Shown in pieces: positions 11,855 to 23,900 of a DNA stretch of 64,000 nt. The notes beneath the pieces were generated by a model. The model was not told where the DNA came from, did not search any database, and worked only from the letters and a program-made list of their open reading frames with translations. Each line of letters opens with the position of its first letter. Within the stretch, counting starts at the first letter, position 1. The DNA lies in the NCBI RefSeq assembly GCF_000340215.1, contig NW_006921535.1, positions 4,016,596 to 4,080,595 on the forward strand, given 5' to 3'. The DNA is from Pseudocercospora fijiensis CIRAD86 (lineage: Eukaryota; Ascomycota; Dothideomycetes; Mycosphaerellales; Mycosphaerellaceae). A program made the position numbers and the translations under genes.

Positions 11855-13513
11855 AATTTCCTGATCGCTGTGATGAGTGCTTGAGAGTCGGGAGTTTTTC
11901 TTGCTGCAGCTGAATATCAGACGCTGGCAACAGAAACAGAAAGGCGAATACATATATCAACCAGGAGGTAATCCTTCATGCCGGCATCGCAGCTCCTCGG
12001 AATTTCTCGGTGGCGCAGAGCCGATGGGTGAGGCACTTTTCTCATGGCGTTTGAGACTGCAATCCTACTGATGATGGACAAAAAGATAAGCATATCGCTT
12101 CCGTGGATGGAAATGTTGCTAATCAGACGCTTGAAACTTTCCAGGACTTGAGGTTTACATACCACAGCTAGGTACCTCCAGATACCGCACAGTGCGTTTG
12201 GACCAAAGTTTGAAAGCTTCAGTCTGTGACAATGTTAGAACATGAACAGGAGGCAATTTTAAGATGACGCGACATCAGCATCAATAGTGACCGAGCAGTG
12301 GGCATGCATTCAGGTTTGAGTCTGTGACGATCAGATCGAGGACGAATTTTTGTGATGCCAAGCCAAAAGTCTCACAGACCAGCTTCTTCTCTCTTCTCCC
12401 TGCACGAATTCGGTCATCGAAGCGAAGTCGTGACTTGCAGAGTGTCATACCAAGCCAATTCCTTGTTGAGTGTTGAGTTGAGTCCCTGCCTCGGCGTCGT
12501 TCTCACATATCCTGGACAGTCACTCCATGCCTTTCGGTTTACCTGCAAAGGCAGGTTTTGCTATCAATACTGGCCAAGTCGATGTGTGTTGTGAGCATAC
12601 AAAACGCAGTCCTTGAGGCGAAGCATTATCGGACCTGAACCAGCTTGGCGACTGGATTCGGAAGCTATTGTGTTTTGGATCGCATTCACTCTGCGGAACC
12701 TGGCATGATACTAGCAAGCAGGTACATGTATTGTGAGCAATGCTATTCCGCCGCGTACATGACTGCTGCCATGCTTCATGTAATTTTCAGGTATTTCGCG
12801 AAAGTGGTGGTAGAGATTGTGCTACGACAAACGTGGTCAAGGACGTGGCCAGGAGAGGTGCATCTCAATCCATGCTGTCTCAAGCGGCATCACGAAAGAT
12901 GACGTGCTACACAAGTTGTGTCGGCTTTGGCTAGCATGCGCAATGGTACAGTACAAACACCACCAGCAGACGCAAGAATGGTCGACCTGAGCACCTTGCT
13001 AAGCACTTCTGTATGTGTTTCGCCCGCATCGGGGCCCACGGAAATAGATAGTGTTGGTTGCCGTAGATCTCTGCACGTAGTGTCGTGCTGCAAGCGGTGT
13101 GAGTAAACGCCAAACTCTAAACGATTGCGGTGGCCGAGTGTTCCAGTCGTGACAGTACCAGGCTCGGAAAGACAGGCTGATGTGAGACGACCTTCTGTTA
13201 ATGTCAAAGACCGAAGAGGAGATCCTCGTGCGGCCAGAGATGTGTCGGATTGGGGGTCTACATCGCGATTCGCTGCTGAACTTCAGGCTTCAACCATGGA
13301 GCATCGAGATGGCGAATGCGTCGAGACGTTTGGTTAGTTATGGTTATCGAATAGTTCGAGTGCCTGTTTTTGCATAGGCCAGGAAATGGAGCCCATGGTT
13401 CTGATCATGCATGCGAGCAGCGTTGTCGTCCATGATCATGCAGTGATCGTCACGGCACTGTTTGCGTGATACAGTAGTATGTACCTCGAAGATGCTGGAT
13501 GGATGGCAAAACG
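11855..13513. other. Host intergenic DNA left of the transposon island
   Basis: No gene recognised. CA and TG dinucleotides are present at normal levels right up to 13513, the last base of the 5-bp target duplication AAACG (13509-13513), so RIP did not leak leftwards. Short frames at 12352-12594, 12645-12902 and 12890-13207 overlap on both strands and carry no motif. Confidence 0.55.
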
Positions 13514-13636
13514 ACTTGATGTAAACTGTGATGTATTCAGAAGAGGGCTAATCTACAGAAAGCCCAAAGATGAAGTGTGCACAGTTGCAGCCTCAGGCAT
13601 CATGCACGTGATAGCCTATACACACACTCTTTAAGT
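13514..13636 (-). repeat. Copia 3' LTR
   Basis: This 123-bp copy is aligned base for base with 33948-34070 and differs at only four sites, all of RIP type. It is the 3' LTR because the element reads on the minus strand. Its two mutated sites (13619 and 13632, C to T in a CA context) lie at the inner end, next to the element body. The outer end is intact. A purine-rich tract (AAGGGGGTG on the minus strand, 13637-13646) directly precedes it, as expected for second-strand priming. Confidence 0.93.
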
Positions 13637-13699
13637 CACCCCCTTATCGCGTGCATACAGCCAAACAAACAAACTAGTAAAGCAAACAAAGGGGTATTA

Positions 13700-16600
13700 G
13701 GTATAGAAACAACTAGACTACTTTTAGGCTATTATAACAAAGCAATTAAACAAATACAATGTCTTCTATCTATTTAGTACTTAGTAGCAGGCTAAGCGGC
13801 GCTCTTAATAGCAGCCTTATAATCTACTAAGTTTAACTACTAAACAAAGCGACTATACTTAAGCTTATTAAGTAGCTTAGTAAAACTATTAGCGATTTGA
13901 TCGTATATACTAATCTAAGTAACAACGATAGTGCTATTAGCGATCTTCTCGCGGATGTAGTAGACCCTAGCATCTATATGCTTAGTACGGCTATTAACGC
14001 TAGTCGACTAGGTAATAGTAATAGCGGACTAATTGTTCTCGTATAGCGTAATAGGCTTAATAGTGCCCTTATAACTAATCTCTTATAGCAACCGAGCTAA
14101 AGCAACGGCTTCCTTAGCGCTAGTTGTTAACTAAACATACTTAGCTTCTATAGACGACAGAGTAACTAAGGTCTAGCGGCCTAACTTGTATAGTAGCGGT
14201 CTACTAGCGAGTGTAAAGTAGAAGCCTCCTATAGAGCGACGAGTAACCGGATTATCTACCTAGGAAGCGTTACAATATCTAGCAAAGTTGAGCTTATCGC
14301 TCTATATGCCTCGGAAACACAGACTACGGCTTAGAGTGCTAACTAGGTACTTAATAAGCTAGAGAAGTGCGGCATAGTATTCCTTAGTCGGGTTAGAAAT
14401 GTATCGTAATAATAGGCCTATAGTATAGCAAGTATTAGGTCGGGTAATTATTGCTAGCTATAGTGCTTTACTAACACCTTCCTAATACTAAGTCTTAAAG
14501 GCAGCGCTAGCAGTGTAGCCCTTAGGTGCACGCTAAATCGATGTCTTAACGTATCGAGGTGCTATTAGTATAGCCGGTGCTATACGGCCCTATATGCTAT
14601 ACTTCTTACTAAGTCGGTTTAGATAGGCGTCCTGCACTATATAGATAGTGCGGTCCTTGCGGTTGCGAATGATACGCATGCCGAGATAATAGTAAAGATT
14701 ACTAAGTTCCCGCATATTAAAGCGATCCTTTAGCAACTAAGCTACTGCTTAGAGAGCGGCTATTAAATAAGCAATAATAATTATATTATCTACGTAGATA
14801 ACGATAACTGAGCCACTAATAGTGTGTTTGAACACACACATATCGCTTATAATAGGGATAAAGTTTAGGCTCTTTAGAAACTTCCGGAGCTCTTTATACT
14901 ATAGCATTAGTAACTGCTTTAGACTATAAAGTGCTTTTAGCAGTAGACACACTATGCCCTTGCCTCTACTACGGTCTTCAAAGCCGTGTAGCTGCTTAAC
15001 GTAGATCTTATACTTGTTACTAATAAGTGCGTTTAAGAAGGCAGTTAGGATATTATATTGTTAAGCCTCTAGGTTATAGTAAGCAATTATAGCAAACAGG
15101 ACACGCAGTGTGCTTAGCTTAGCTACTGCAGCATAGGTCTCGTTATAGTCCTGTCCTTTAACTTAAGTGAAGCTACGGACAACCTAACGAGCCTTAAACC
15201 GGCTAATATCGCTATTAGCGTCGCGCTTAATAGTAAACACCTATCGGCTACGGACAACCTTGCGACCTTTAGGCACTTCTAGCCGAGAAACGTATACCTA
15301 CGTATAGTTGTCTATTAACGACTTATACTTAGCCTTATAGGCCTCCTTCTATTGTAGCTAGTGTTGTGATTCCTTAGCAGCCTTAAAGCTCTTTAGAATT
15401 AGAATAGTGTCCTTAGGCTTATTAGGCTGTTTAGTAATATAGCAGGAAGCTATAAAGCCCTTTATATAGGCTATCGGCATATTAGCTATTATACGTCGAG
15501 TCGACCGCTTAATACTATAATTAGCTAGATAGCTATGTAATAGGTTACGAGCTAACTTGTTGCTACGGGTTGCACGGGTAGAACGAGCGCCTATCGTATT
15601 AGGTCGCTCAAACTCTAGCAACTAGCTAGGCTTACCCTTCTTCGCATTTAGATTAAAGGGCGGAGCTTGATCTTCCTTAGCTAATTAGAAGCTATCTTTA
15701 TTACTCGAAGCTAGTAGTTAAACGTCTAGAAGGTCGTCCTCGATTAGTAACAGATTAGCGACCTTATCGGCCATTTCCTATATAGGTCCTTGTTTAGGCT
15801 ATTCTTCTTGCTAAGCTAGAAGCCGCTAGACTATACTAGCAGCCTCGGCAGGCGACGGAGCCTCGTTGCTTATAGAATTAAACAAAGCCGGCATAATAGA
15901 CTTAAGGGTAATAAACTCGTTCTTAGAAGGGTTATTAGGATTAGTATACAGATCTATCCTATTTAGAAGTAGAAGGTTACTATCTAACTTAATAAACTAA
16001 ACATCCTTAGAAGCGATAACCTTGTATTAATTAGGCAGGTAGATTATATACTTTCTAGAGTCTACAGAGCCCTTAGCATAGCTAACTAGCTTGCTAATAA
16101 GACCTCTACTATCTATCTTCTTTCTACGAGCGATACTGTAATCGTATGCAATAGTAGTATAGCTATAGGCTCGAAGGTGCTAAAGGCGTAGCTGCTTTCG
16201 AGACTAATTAAGCTCCCTAGCTACAATAGTATAGAGGCTAAGACCTTCTAGGATTCTAGGTATAATATTAAGGACCTATATAGCGGAGGCAACAGTATAT
16301 AGCTATAGAGACTTTAGAAGGTTAGCCTATAGCATTATCTTTCTCGCAGTCGTATATACGATGTAATTGCTAACCTTAGCAAGGCTATTCTAAGTTGATA
16401 AATAAGGTGCAGTAACTTGTAGTACAATGCCCTCGTCTCGAGCCTAATTTAACAGCTAATTTCCGCCGTATTTACTCCCTCCGTCGAGGCGGTAGATTAG
16501 GATTAAGTAACTAGTCTATATACGGATATATACACGATAGTCCTTAATAGCTACTGCAGCCCCTAACTTAAGCGTGCTAGTATATTCGTGTCGATAGCCT

Positions 16601-17026
16601 AACTTAGCGCATATAAACAGCGTAAAATAGCGCTCCTATAACAGACTAGGATTAGTAATAGTAACTACATTAATACAGACAATGTAATAGATCGTAGATA
16701 GTCGTACGCGCGGCAGCCGATTGTATTCCTTATATAATATAGCTATGCGATAGGCAATGCAGTTTCGGAAGTTGTTCTTGTCGCTAGTCTTATTATTAGC
16801 GATAACAATCTAACCCTTAGCTTCTATTCGTAATAGCTTGCGGTAATAAATATAGCTATATCGTAGATGCTACTCTTCTATCGTACCTATTAGCACCCCC
16901 TTCTTTAACAGAAGCGCAACAACCTAGCTATCCGGACTAGAGGTTAGTATATGCAAATAGGGGAGACTATTCTTGCGGTATGTCTAAGCAATGGTAACTT
17001 CCGAGCCGTTAACAACAGTAAACAGC
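13700..17026 (-). pseudogene. Copia pol, 3' part: integrase end, reverse transcriptase, RNase H (RIPped)
   Basis: Read right to left with many TAG/TAA codons. From the right come an integrase remnant (QNSLAKVSNYIVY, matching the family's QNGVAER region but with Glu to Lys), a long linker, and reverse transcriptase. The RT box at 14785-14796 reads YVDN instead of YVDD, explained by a single TG-to-TA change at the Asp codon. Near 13890-13990 the RNase H end reads RTKHIDARVYYIREKIAN, very close to the Copia consensus. The frame is broken at 17026 by insertion of the Gypsy element; the other half resumes at 32245. Not functional. Limits are approximate on the left. Confidence 0.88.
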
Positions 17027-17156
17027 TGTTACGAAGCTAGGAGGGAAGGGATACCTAGGCGGCTGCCACTAGCCGCCTTATAGGTATACTTCCTCCGTAG
17101 CTAGATAGATATAACATAAATCAATACACTTTAAAACCACGTTTCGAACTATAACA
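17027..17156 (+). repeat. Gypsy 5' LTR
   Basis: This 130-bp copy has the same length as 32115-32244, with differences of RIP type, such as ATACC against CACC and TATAAC against CATGAC. Just inside, a TAGTAGCTTCG stretch starts at about 17160. Allowing for TG-to-TA change it could be a tRNA primer-binding site starting TGG, but I cannot name the tRNA. Confidence 0.92.
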
Positions 17157-17749
17157 AAATAGTAGCTTCGCTGCAAGCACTAGCGTAAGAAAAACGCACT
17201 AACCGTCACTAAACGGACTATCCGAACTACGGTTTACTATCCCCCTCCTCCTTCTAAGGTAAAAGGTCCTCCGTACCTAGGAGGAATCCTAACGACCTAC
17301 TCTAACGCCATTTTCCGCACTATCGACGAAAGTAGCAGTTAGACTATACTAAGCGAAAGAGTTGAGAAATTACTAGCGATAAGTCGACGCGGCTATAGGC
17401 GATAGACTAAGTATACCGCCGTCGCCGGCACCCCGCCGCCTTTACTTTTCTATTGTTTATACCCTCATTTATAGAAGGCAGGTCCGCCCGATACTAGGTT
17501 AGCGGGGACCGCAATTTAGGAAGGTTTAGAACAACTAAACGGCGACTACTACGTGCGCTACTGCGCTTAACATTCTAATTACGCTCGTACTTAACACTCG
17601 AGCACCGAAGCCGCGTAGCCCTTAACTAGCCTAACTAACGGCCTGTTGTTCTAAGTCTATAGCACCGAAGAACTAAGGGGAACCTTCCGTTAAGTTATAG
17701 CCTACCGCCTAGGAAGATTGCACTCTTCCCGAATTAGCTAAGGACAGAT

Positions 17750-20700
17750 ACTACCTTATCTATACGGCTTTTACCCTCCTAGCTTTTTCTAAGCTAAGAT
17801 AGTGCCTAGCAAAACTTCTAGAGGGAGACCTGAAATTCCGCGTTATCGCTATAACCGAGTAGCTAGAGGATCCTAAAGAAGCGGACTCTCCTCGTAGATT
17901 AAGATCTATATTAAGGGAGAACGCTAAGTCTACCGATAGGGACACTACGCCTAAGCCTCCTACTCGCTCTAAAATTATTAGCAACTAGGTTAACAACAAC
18001 TCTCTATCTCATTCCGCGGTATAACAGGTCGACCGTTTAATAGCTTACTAGCTAAAGAGCAAGCATTTCGCCTAGTAGAAGACCGAGAACTTTAGGTCTA
18101 CCGCTAAAGAGCCTCTAGAGAACGAATATCGTCTTCGTCGTAGGAAAACTTAGATACCTCTAAAGCTAGAGAAGCAAGCGGTTCAACCTTTAGTAGAAGA
18201 CGATATAGGAGCGGCCCCTAAGCCGGATAGACGTAAGGTTCCCTTTACAATCAATCCGCCTAAGGGCGACGCCTTTAAGAACTTCGGCTCTTTTCGTAAA
18301 GAGCCCCCGCTAGCGCTACGAGAAAGCTCCCTTATCTCCGTATCTACTACTTTACCTCTTAGCTCTCTCGCCGACTTAGATCCGGAGCAAGAAATATTAG
18401 GCAAGGCTAACGGAGCCGCAGCCCCTACTAACGGCAATACTATATAGCAAATAAAGGAATAGTTTACTTAACAAATGCGAGAAGAACGCGAGAGAGCGGG
18501 AATATAGCGTAAGAACGACTAGGCTCGTCTCAATCGCGCCCTCGTAGAGTAACGAGAGGTCTACGAGCTCGAGATCTAAGAAAAATTGTAAGAGGCTTTC
18601 GAGTAGGGCCGCTAGGAAGCCGTAAGAGCTAAGAATAAAGCGGCCGCTAAAGAGAATAGCGAGGGTAGGGCTCCGTAGCCGTCGGAGCAACCTAACTACC
18701 GTATTAATATAGGCAAGCTATTTACGTCGGGATAGCGAGGAAACGCTAAGTCTACTAGAAGACCGAGGGAAGCGAACTCTCGGAATAATACCGGTAATAA
18801 CGAAGATAGTAATAACAACGCCGAGAATACTAGAATTAGCAGGTTAGAAACGCTTATAGGGAAATTGGTATAAGCAATAGGGAATAATAGCTAGGCAGGC
18901 TATATAGCTCTATAGAATAAAGACTATCTAGGAGCGACCGGGCCGCCGCGATATATAGGTCTTTATCCGATACGCAACCGAGTAGGCTACGGCCTAACGA
19001 GGGCAGACTAGCAAGCTAATCGGAATCGAGATGCTCGCCCTTATACTAGACCTAAGATTAACGCCGAGCGTTTCGCGGCCTTAGCCTAGGGAGTCCTAGT
19101 CGCTAGAGAGCTACCTACGGGCAACCTTAGGTCTATATAGAACCGCGGGGATCGAGGAAACTATATTAACCCTAGGTATAACGGTGTATACGTATATGCT
19201 CCCCCGTACACTCCTTAGTCAGATTTTAGCTAGGAAATCGCCCCCTATAAGTTCAAGCCCGAGCAAATCGGGTATTTCAATAAGGACCTACCGGAGAGCA
19301 AGGGCAAAGGCCCGGTAGTGTATTTCGGGAATACTATATACTACCGAGATGTTTTCGCCTTTATTACGCGCCTAGACGTCGCTATTTAGGCTAGCGAATA
19401 CCTAGCTCCTACCCTTCGTCTATTACTATACCGATACCTTTAGGATTCCGCTTTACAATAGTACCTATACGCGCTTACTAATAATCGACGTACGCTCCTA
19501 TAGACCGGCCCGGGGATCGAGCGATAGAAGGAGGCGTTGCGCGAACAGTTCCGATTAGACCCTTTAGTCGCCGCGCGCGAGATAGAGATAGAGCAATACC
19601 GCATCGAGGATATCGCGGCCCGTAGGAGCGTAAGCGAGTACGTTATTAACGTTATACGTCTTACTTAGCAGAGCGGTACGGAATTACTCGCTAGGTAGAT
19701 TAATTATACCTTCCGCAAGATCGCGCTAGAGCTTAGAGGTAATCTTAATATACCTACGGCATTATAGATATATTAAACCCTTATCGATACAATATAGGCC
19801 TACTACGCTACGTAGGTAGAGCTGTATCTACCCGGTAGCACAACTGCTAGCTACTATAGTAGTAAGTACAACCTTCGGCGTAGCGATTTAGTATAGGGTA
19901 GGTTCGTAGACCTAAGGTTCTAGCCTAGGTCTCGTTTTAACGCTAGACGCGCGCCTTTTCTCGGAAACAATAATCCGTATAATCGATAGCAACCTAACGC
20001 CTTCTAATAGCGCCGTTAGCCTAGACCTTAAGTCTATAGCCGCTAACGACTATAAGCCGCAAACGCAAGCGTAAACGAGAAGATAGTAGACGTACGCGGT
20101 CTCCCGTAGTATCCGAATCCTTAGAGACAGTAGACGATGCCCGGAAATATAAGAGGACAAGGTATTCCCGCGAATTACGGAGGCCTCGCCGAGCCCGCCT
20201 TTTTCTACGACCCGATAGACCGAGAGTAGGGCGATAAGTACGACGAATCTAGACTTAGTTAGTAGGACTAGTTCGACGCCTAAGAAGAGCTAGGAGATTG
20301 GTATAAGGCGGAAGAAGACGCTAGTTACGCCGGCGGATAAGAGGACTAGGTTTTCCCTTCTACAAACCCGTTCGTATCTCTAGTCTACTATACTTAGACC
20401 TAGAGCCGTAGACCCGAGGTCTCGAGCTAGCCTTCCCGAGAGAAGAACCGCTAGGACGGCCGACCTATACGCTGCAATATATACGGGGAGATTTTCCGCT
20501 CCGCTAACGAGTTTTTTACTACCTACCTCGACTAAGCCTACCCTAAGGACGCCTCCGGCAAACGTACTAATATGCTCCTCGAGTAGGCTTCGGGAAACTC
20601 CGCGAGCTAGAAGTGAAACTAGTTACTCCTAGCTCGCAGCGCTTAACCCTAAGTCTATCGGAAACTCTAGAATACCTAGTAGCTATAGGAATTTTCGAGC

Positions 20701-20950
20701 GCCTTAAATTACTAGGTTGCTTACTACTAGATAAGCAAGATGCCTTACGTCTATCAATAGAGGCCTAAGGGAAAGTACACGATTTAGCATCTTATAGAAC
20801 TAGCTCTCTCTAGAATATCGAAACGTATCTTACTACGGACAAGTATTAAGAAGATTCATTATAGCTAGCTAAGCGAAAATTTGACGACATTAATAGCCTA
20901 AAGCTTCAGGTCTACTACGTTTAAGAGCAACTATAGATTATTCTATATAC
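17750..20950 (+). pseudogene. Gypsy gag polyprotein remnant
   Basis: One frame (codon starts congruent to 1 modulo 3) can be followed from about 17.75 kb to beyond 20.5 kb, interrupted only by TAG/TAA. Near 18450-18700 it is rich in Glu, Arg and Ala (EERERAG and similar), a probable coiled coil. The core near 19245-19800 has the helical, aromatic-rich character of a fungal Gypsy capsid. At about 20470-20530 a degenerate C-x2-C..F..F zinc-finger-like segment (CNIYGEIF, second Cys changed to Tyr by TG to TA) resembles the finger found between gag and protease in many fungal Gypsy elements. Start and end are approximate. Not functional. Confidence 0.7.
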
Positions 20951-20999
20951 GGCTAAGCTCCCGCCGGGAGACCTAGCTTATACGTTCCGACATTACGAT

Positions 21000-23900
21000 A
21001 TAGTCGAGGCTAACTACGCTCTTACTCCGGAAGGAGAATTCAAACGTATATACCTCGATACTAGTACAAAAGCATCGATAATAGACTAGAAGTAGCTAGT
21101 CGCCTAGCTAGGCCGAGAAAACATCTAGTATCTAAAGTAGCCTCTCGAGTTTCGTAGTTTAGCCGGAAGCACAAAGTGCGAGCAATAGATTAATTTGTCG
21201 ATATACTTCCCCGTATTCGCGAAGTCTAGAAAGCCTACCCTCGCCTATATCGAATAGCTAGTAAGAGTTATACCTAATTTACCGTACAATATGCTCCTCG
21301 GGATGGACGTTATAACCCCCGCCGGCTTTACACTCTATACCGGAGCCGGATACGTCGTTATAATAGAAAACGACTACGCCGTAATGCCTATAGCCTATAT
21401 ATCTAAAACTGAGACTCTAATACGGGCCAATATTAGGGCTATCGACCAAATTAGGCTACCGCTACGTACGGCGGCAATAATTCTAGTACGATATAATAGA
21501 GCAACGGCTTTTAAGGGCATAGACTAAGACCTCCTCTTTATTCCCGGCGAATCTGAATTCCCGGGTACGGCGGCGATATACGCCTATATTACCGGACCCG
21601 AACTTCCTAGGGTCTAAGTTAGGAATCTTAGCTACGACGACGACCTAGTAATACTACGCAATAGAAAACTAGGTAAACTGTAGCAATTGCAGATAGACGA
21701 CATCTAGCAAATCGATAAGTTTAATACGGACCCTCGGTCTATAGAGCGAAAATTAGGAGGCACCTCGCTCGCGATAGACCTATAGGTATAGGCTCTTTTA
21801 ACTCGCGAATTCCGAGCATCCTTAAGAACGAGAAAAGCCGTAGCAGAACCTATTTACAGAGTTACGCAAGCTTAAGCGCTTAAGACCCGATAGTCTTAGG
21901 TACCGACAAATAGACTTAGCGAAAATAAGCCGATTAGGCTAATAGACCGAGAGTCTCCTCGCCCTTCCGGCCGAACTCTCGCTAGCGCGTTTTAGTCTAA
22001 TTCAAGCCTAGCCGGTAACTTAGCGAATTCGGATTAGACTATAGTACGCCCGCAACTCCCGCGGATATCTAAATCTTAGCTACCGACCCGCGAACTTAAC
22101 GAAAATAAGGAAGCGGACCTAATAGACCTTAACTTGCCGCCCGATACCGCCAAAATTTTAATTAACGCTAGGATAGCTAGTCTTAAAACTTCGGCCGGCG
22201 TAACAGTTTGCGCGGCTAACCCGGATTCTAACGCGGCGGCAGACCTTTAGTCTATCGCCGACAAATTCCTATAGTTGTAGACAGATAGGGGTACGACGAT
22301 TAACCTACTAAAGGACGAGTAGTTAGAACTTTCCCTTAAGTCGGGATAGGAAGATAAAAAGTTTAGTAGTAAGGTTTATCGAATGTCGGCGAAGGACAAT
22401 ACGGAAGTCGATAAACAGTTCGATAAACTCTACTCCTAAGGTAAGATAGCTTTTAGCGAAAAACCCTTACCGTTAGCTTAGCCGGTTTTCGTCGTCTAGA
22501 GGACGCTATTCCGCGACAATAGCTTAGCTTACCGCAAGCTACGCGTAGTTATCGACATTAGAGGCCTTAATAGTATATCGTAGAAGGATACCTACCCTTT
22601 TCCCCTCTAGGACGATATTATCGCTAAGCTACGTAGCTATATATATATCTCGGTAATAGACGTAAGGTCTATATTCTATTAATTCGCGGTAGCCGAGAAA
22701 GATCGCTAGAAATTTATAGTAAATACTGCCCGCGGATAGGAATACTTAAAGGTCGCGGCGATAGGATATTGCAATAGCGTTTAATACGTATAAAGGCTAC
22801 TCGACCGCACTCTGCGGGAATTCGGGGACGCGGCGAACGGGTATATCGATAATATAGTCCTAGGGTCGGTAGACCTAGAGTCTTATCGTGCCCTACTCGA
22901 ACGCGTATTTAAAAAGATAGACGACTTGCGATTCAGCCTAGAACCCGGGAAGGCGTACCTAGGTTTCCCCTCCGTCTAAATTCTTAGGAGAACGGTAGAT
23001 AGGAAGGGATTCGCAACTTAGGTAGATAGACTCGTAGCGCTACGGGAACTAGAAAAGCCTATTAACGCCGAACAGCTAGAACACTATCTCGGTCTAGTCG
23101 GCTACCTTAGGTCTACTATTCTATATTTCGGCAGAATTATACTGCCCTTATAGTAAGCCAAAATCGCCGTAATAAAGAAACACTAGGCTACCTAAACGAA
23201 GGGCGGAAGGCGCCGCGCCTAAATGCGAGGAGCAAAGCTATACTAGACCCGCGAAATAGACATTGCCTAGGACACTATATAATCTATATAGTCCGAAGAT
23301 AGGAAGGGATTTCTCTAGCACTTCGACCCTACGTCTACCTTATACATCGACGTAGACGCCTCTAAGGAGTTTAGGATAGGCGTAATGTACTACTAAGTCG
23401 ACGGAGACTTAGAAATAGAATACGAGGAACCCGCCCCTATAACGCGGAAAGATAATACAGTCTCCGATTTCGTCGATAGCACTACCTAGCTAAAGCGGTC
23501 TAAGCAGTTTCCCCGAGATAGACTAAAGATCTTAGGTTTCGCTAGTTATATACTTACGGGTGCCGAAGCGCGCTACTAGCTAACCGAGCTCGAATTGTTC
23601 GGAGTCGTCTAAGTAATTAAAAGGGCGTCTTATATAGTAGACGTAGCACTAAGGACTATCGTAGTTACCGATTATAGCGTAGTAACGGCGATAGCGAAAA
23701 AGACCTAGATCGCTACGACGGTGTCTACGGCCGGATTGAACTAGAGAATAATCTAGGCCGCTATCTACATTTCCTAATTCGCGAGCTTAGAAATTGTCTA
23801 TAGACTAGGACGTAATTATATCGCCCCCGATACACTCTCCCGATTATAGGGCGTACTCTCCCCCTAATAGGACGACGTTAACGCTAGCAGCTTAGACGAG

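Noticed and set aside
13118..13190. String GGTGGCCGAGTG resembling the D-arm of a Ser or Leu tRNA
   Set aside because: No T-loop consensus or closing acceptor stem follows within 90 bases.
21291..21527. Small open frame of 78 codons in the island
   Set aside because: It is a piece of the Gypsy protease region that happens to lie between two RIP stops, not a separate gene. The same holds for 15358-15621 (Copia linker) and for 17760-17984, 18183-18437 and 29506-29745 (antisense to gag or ORF3).
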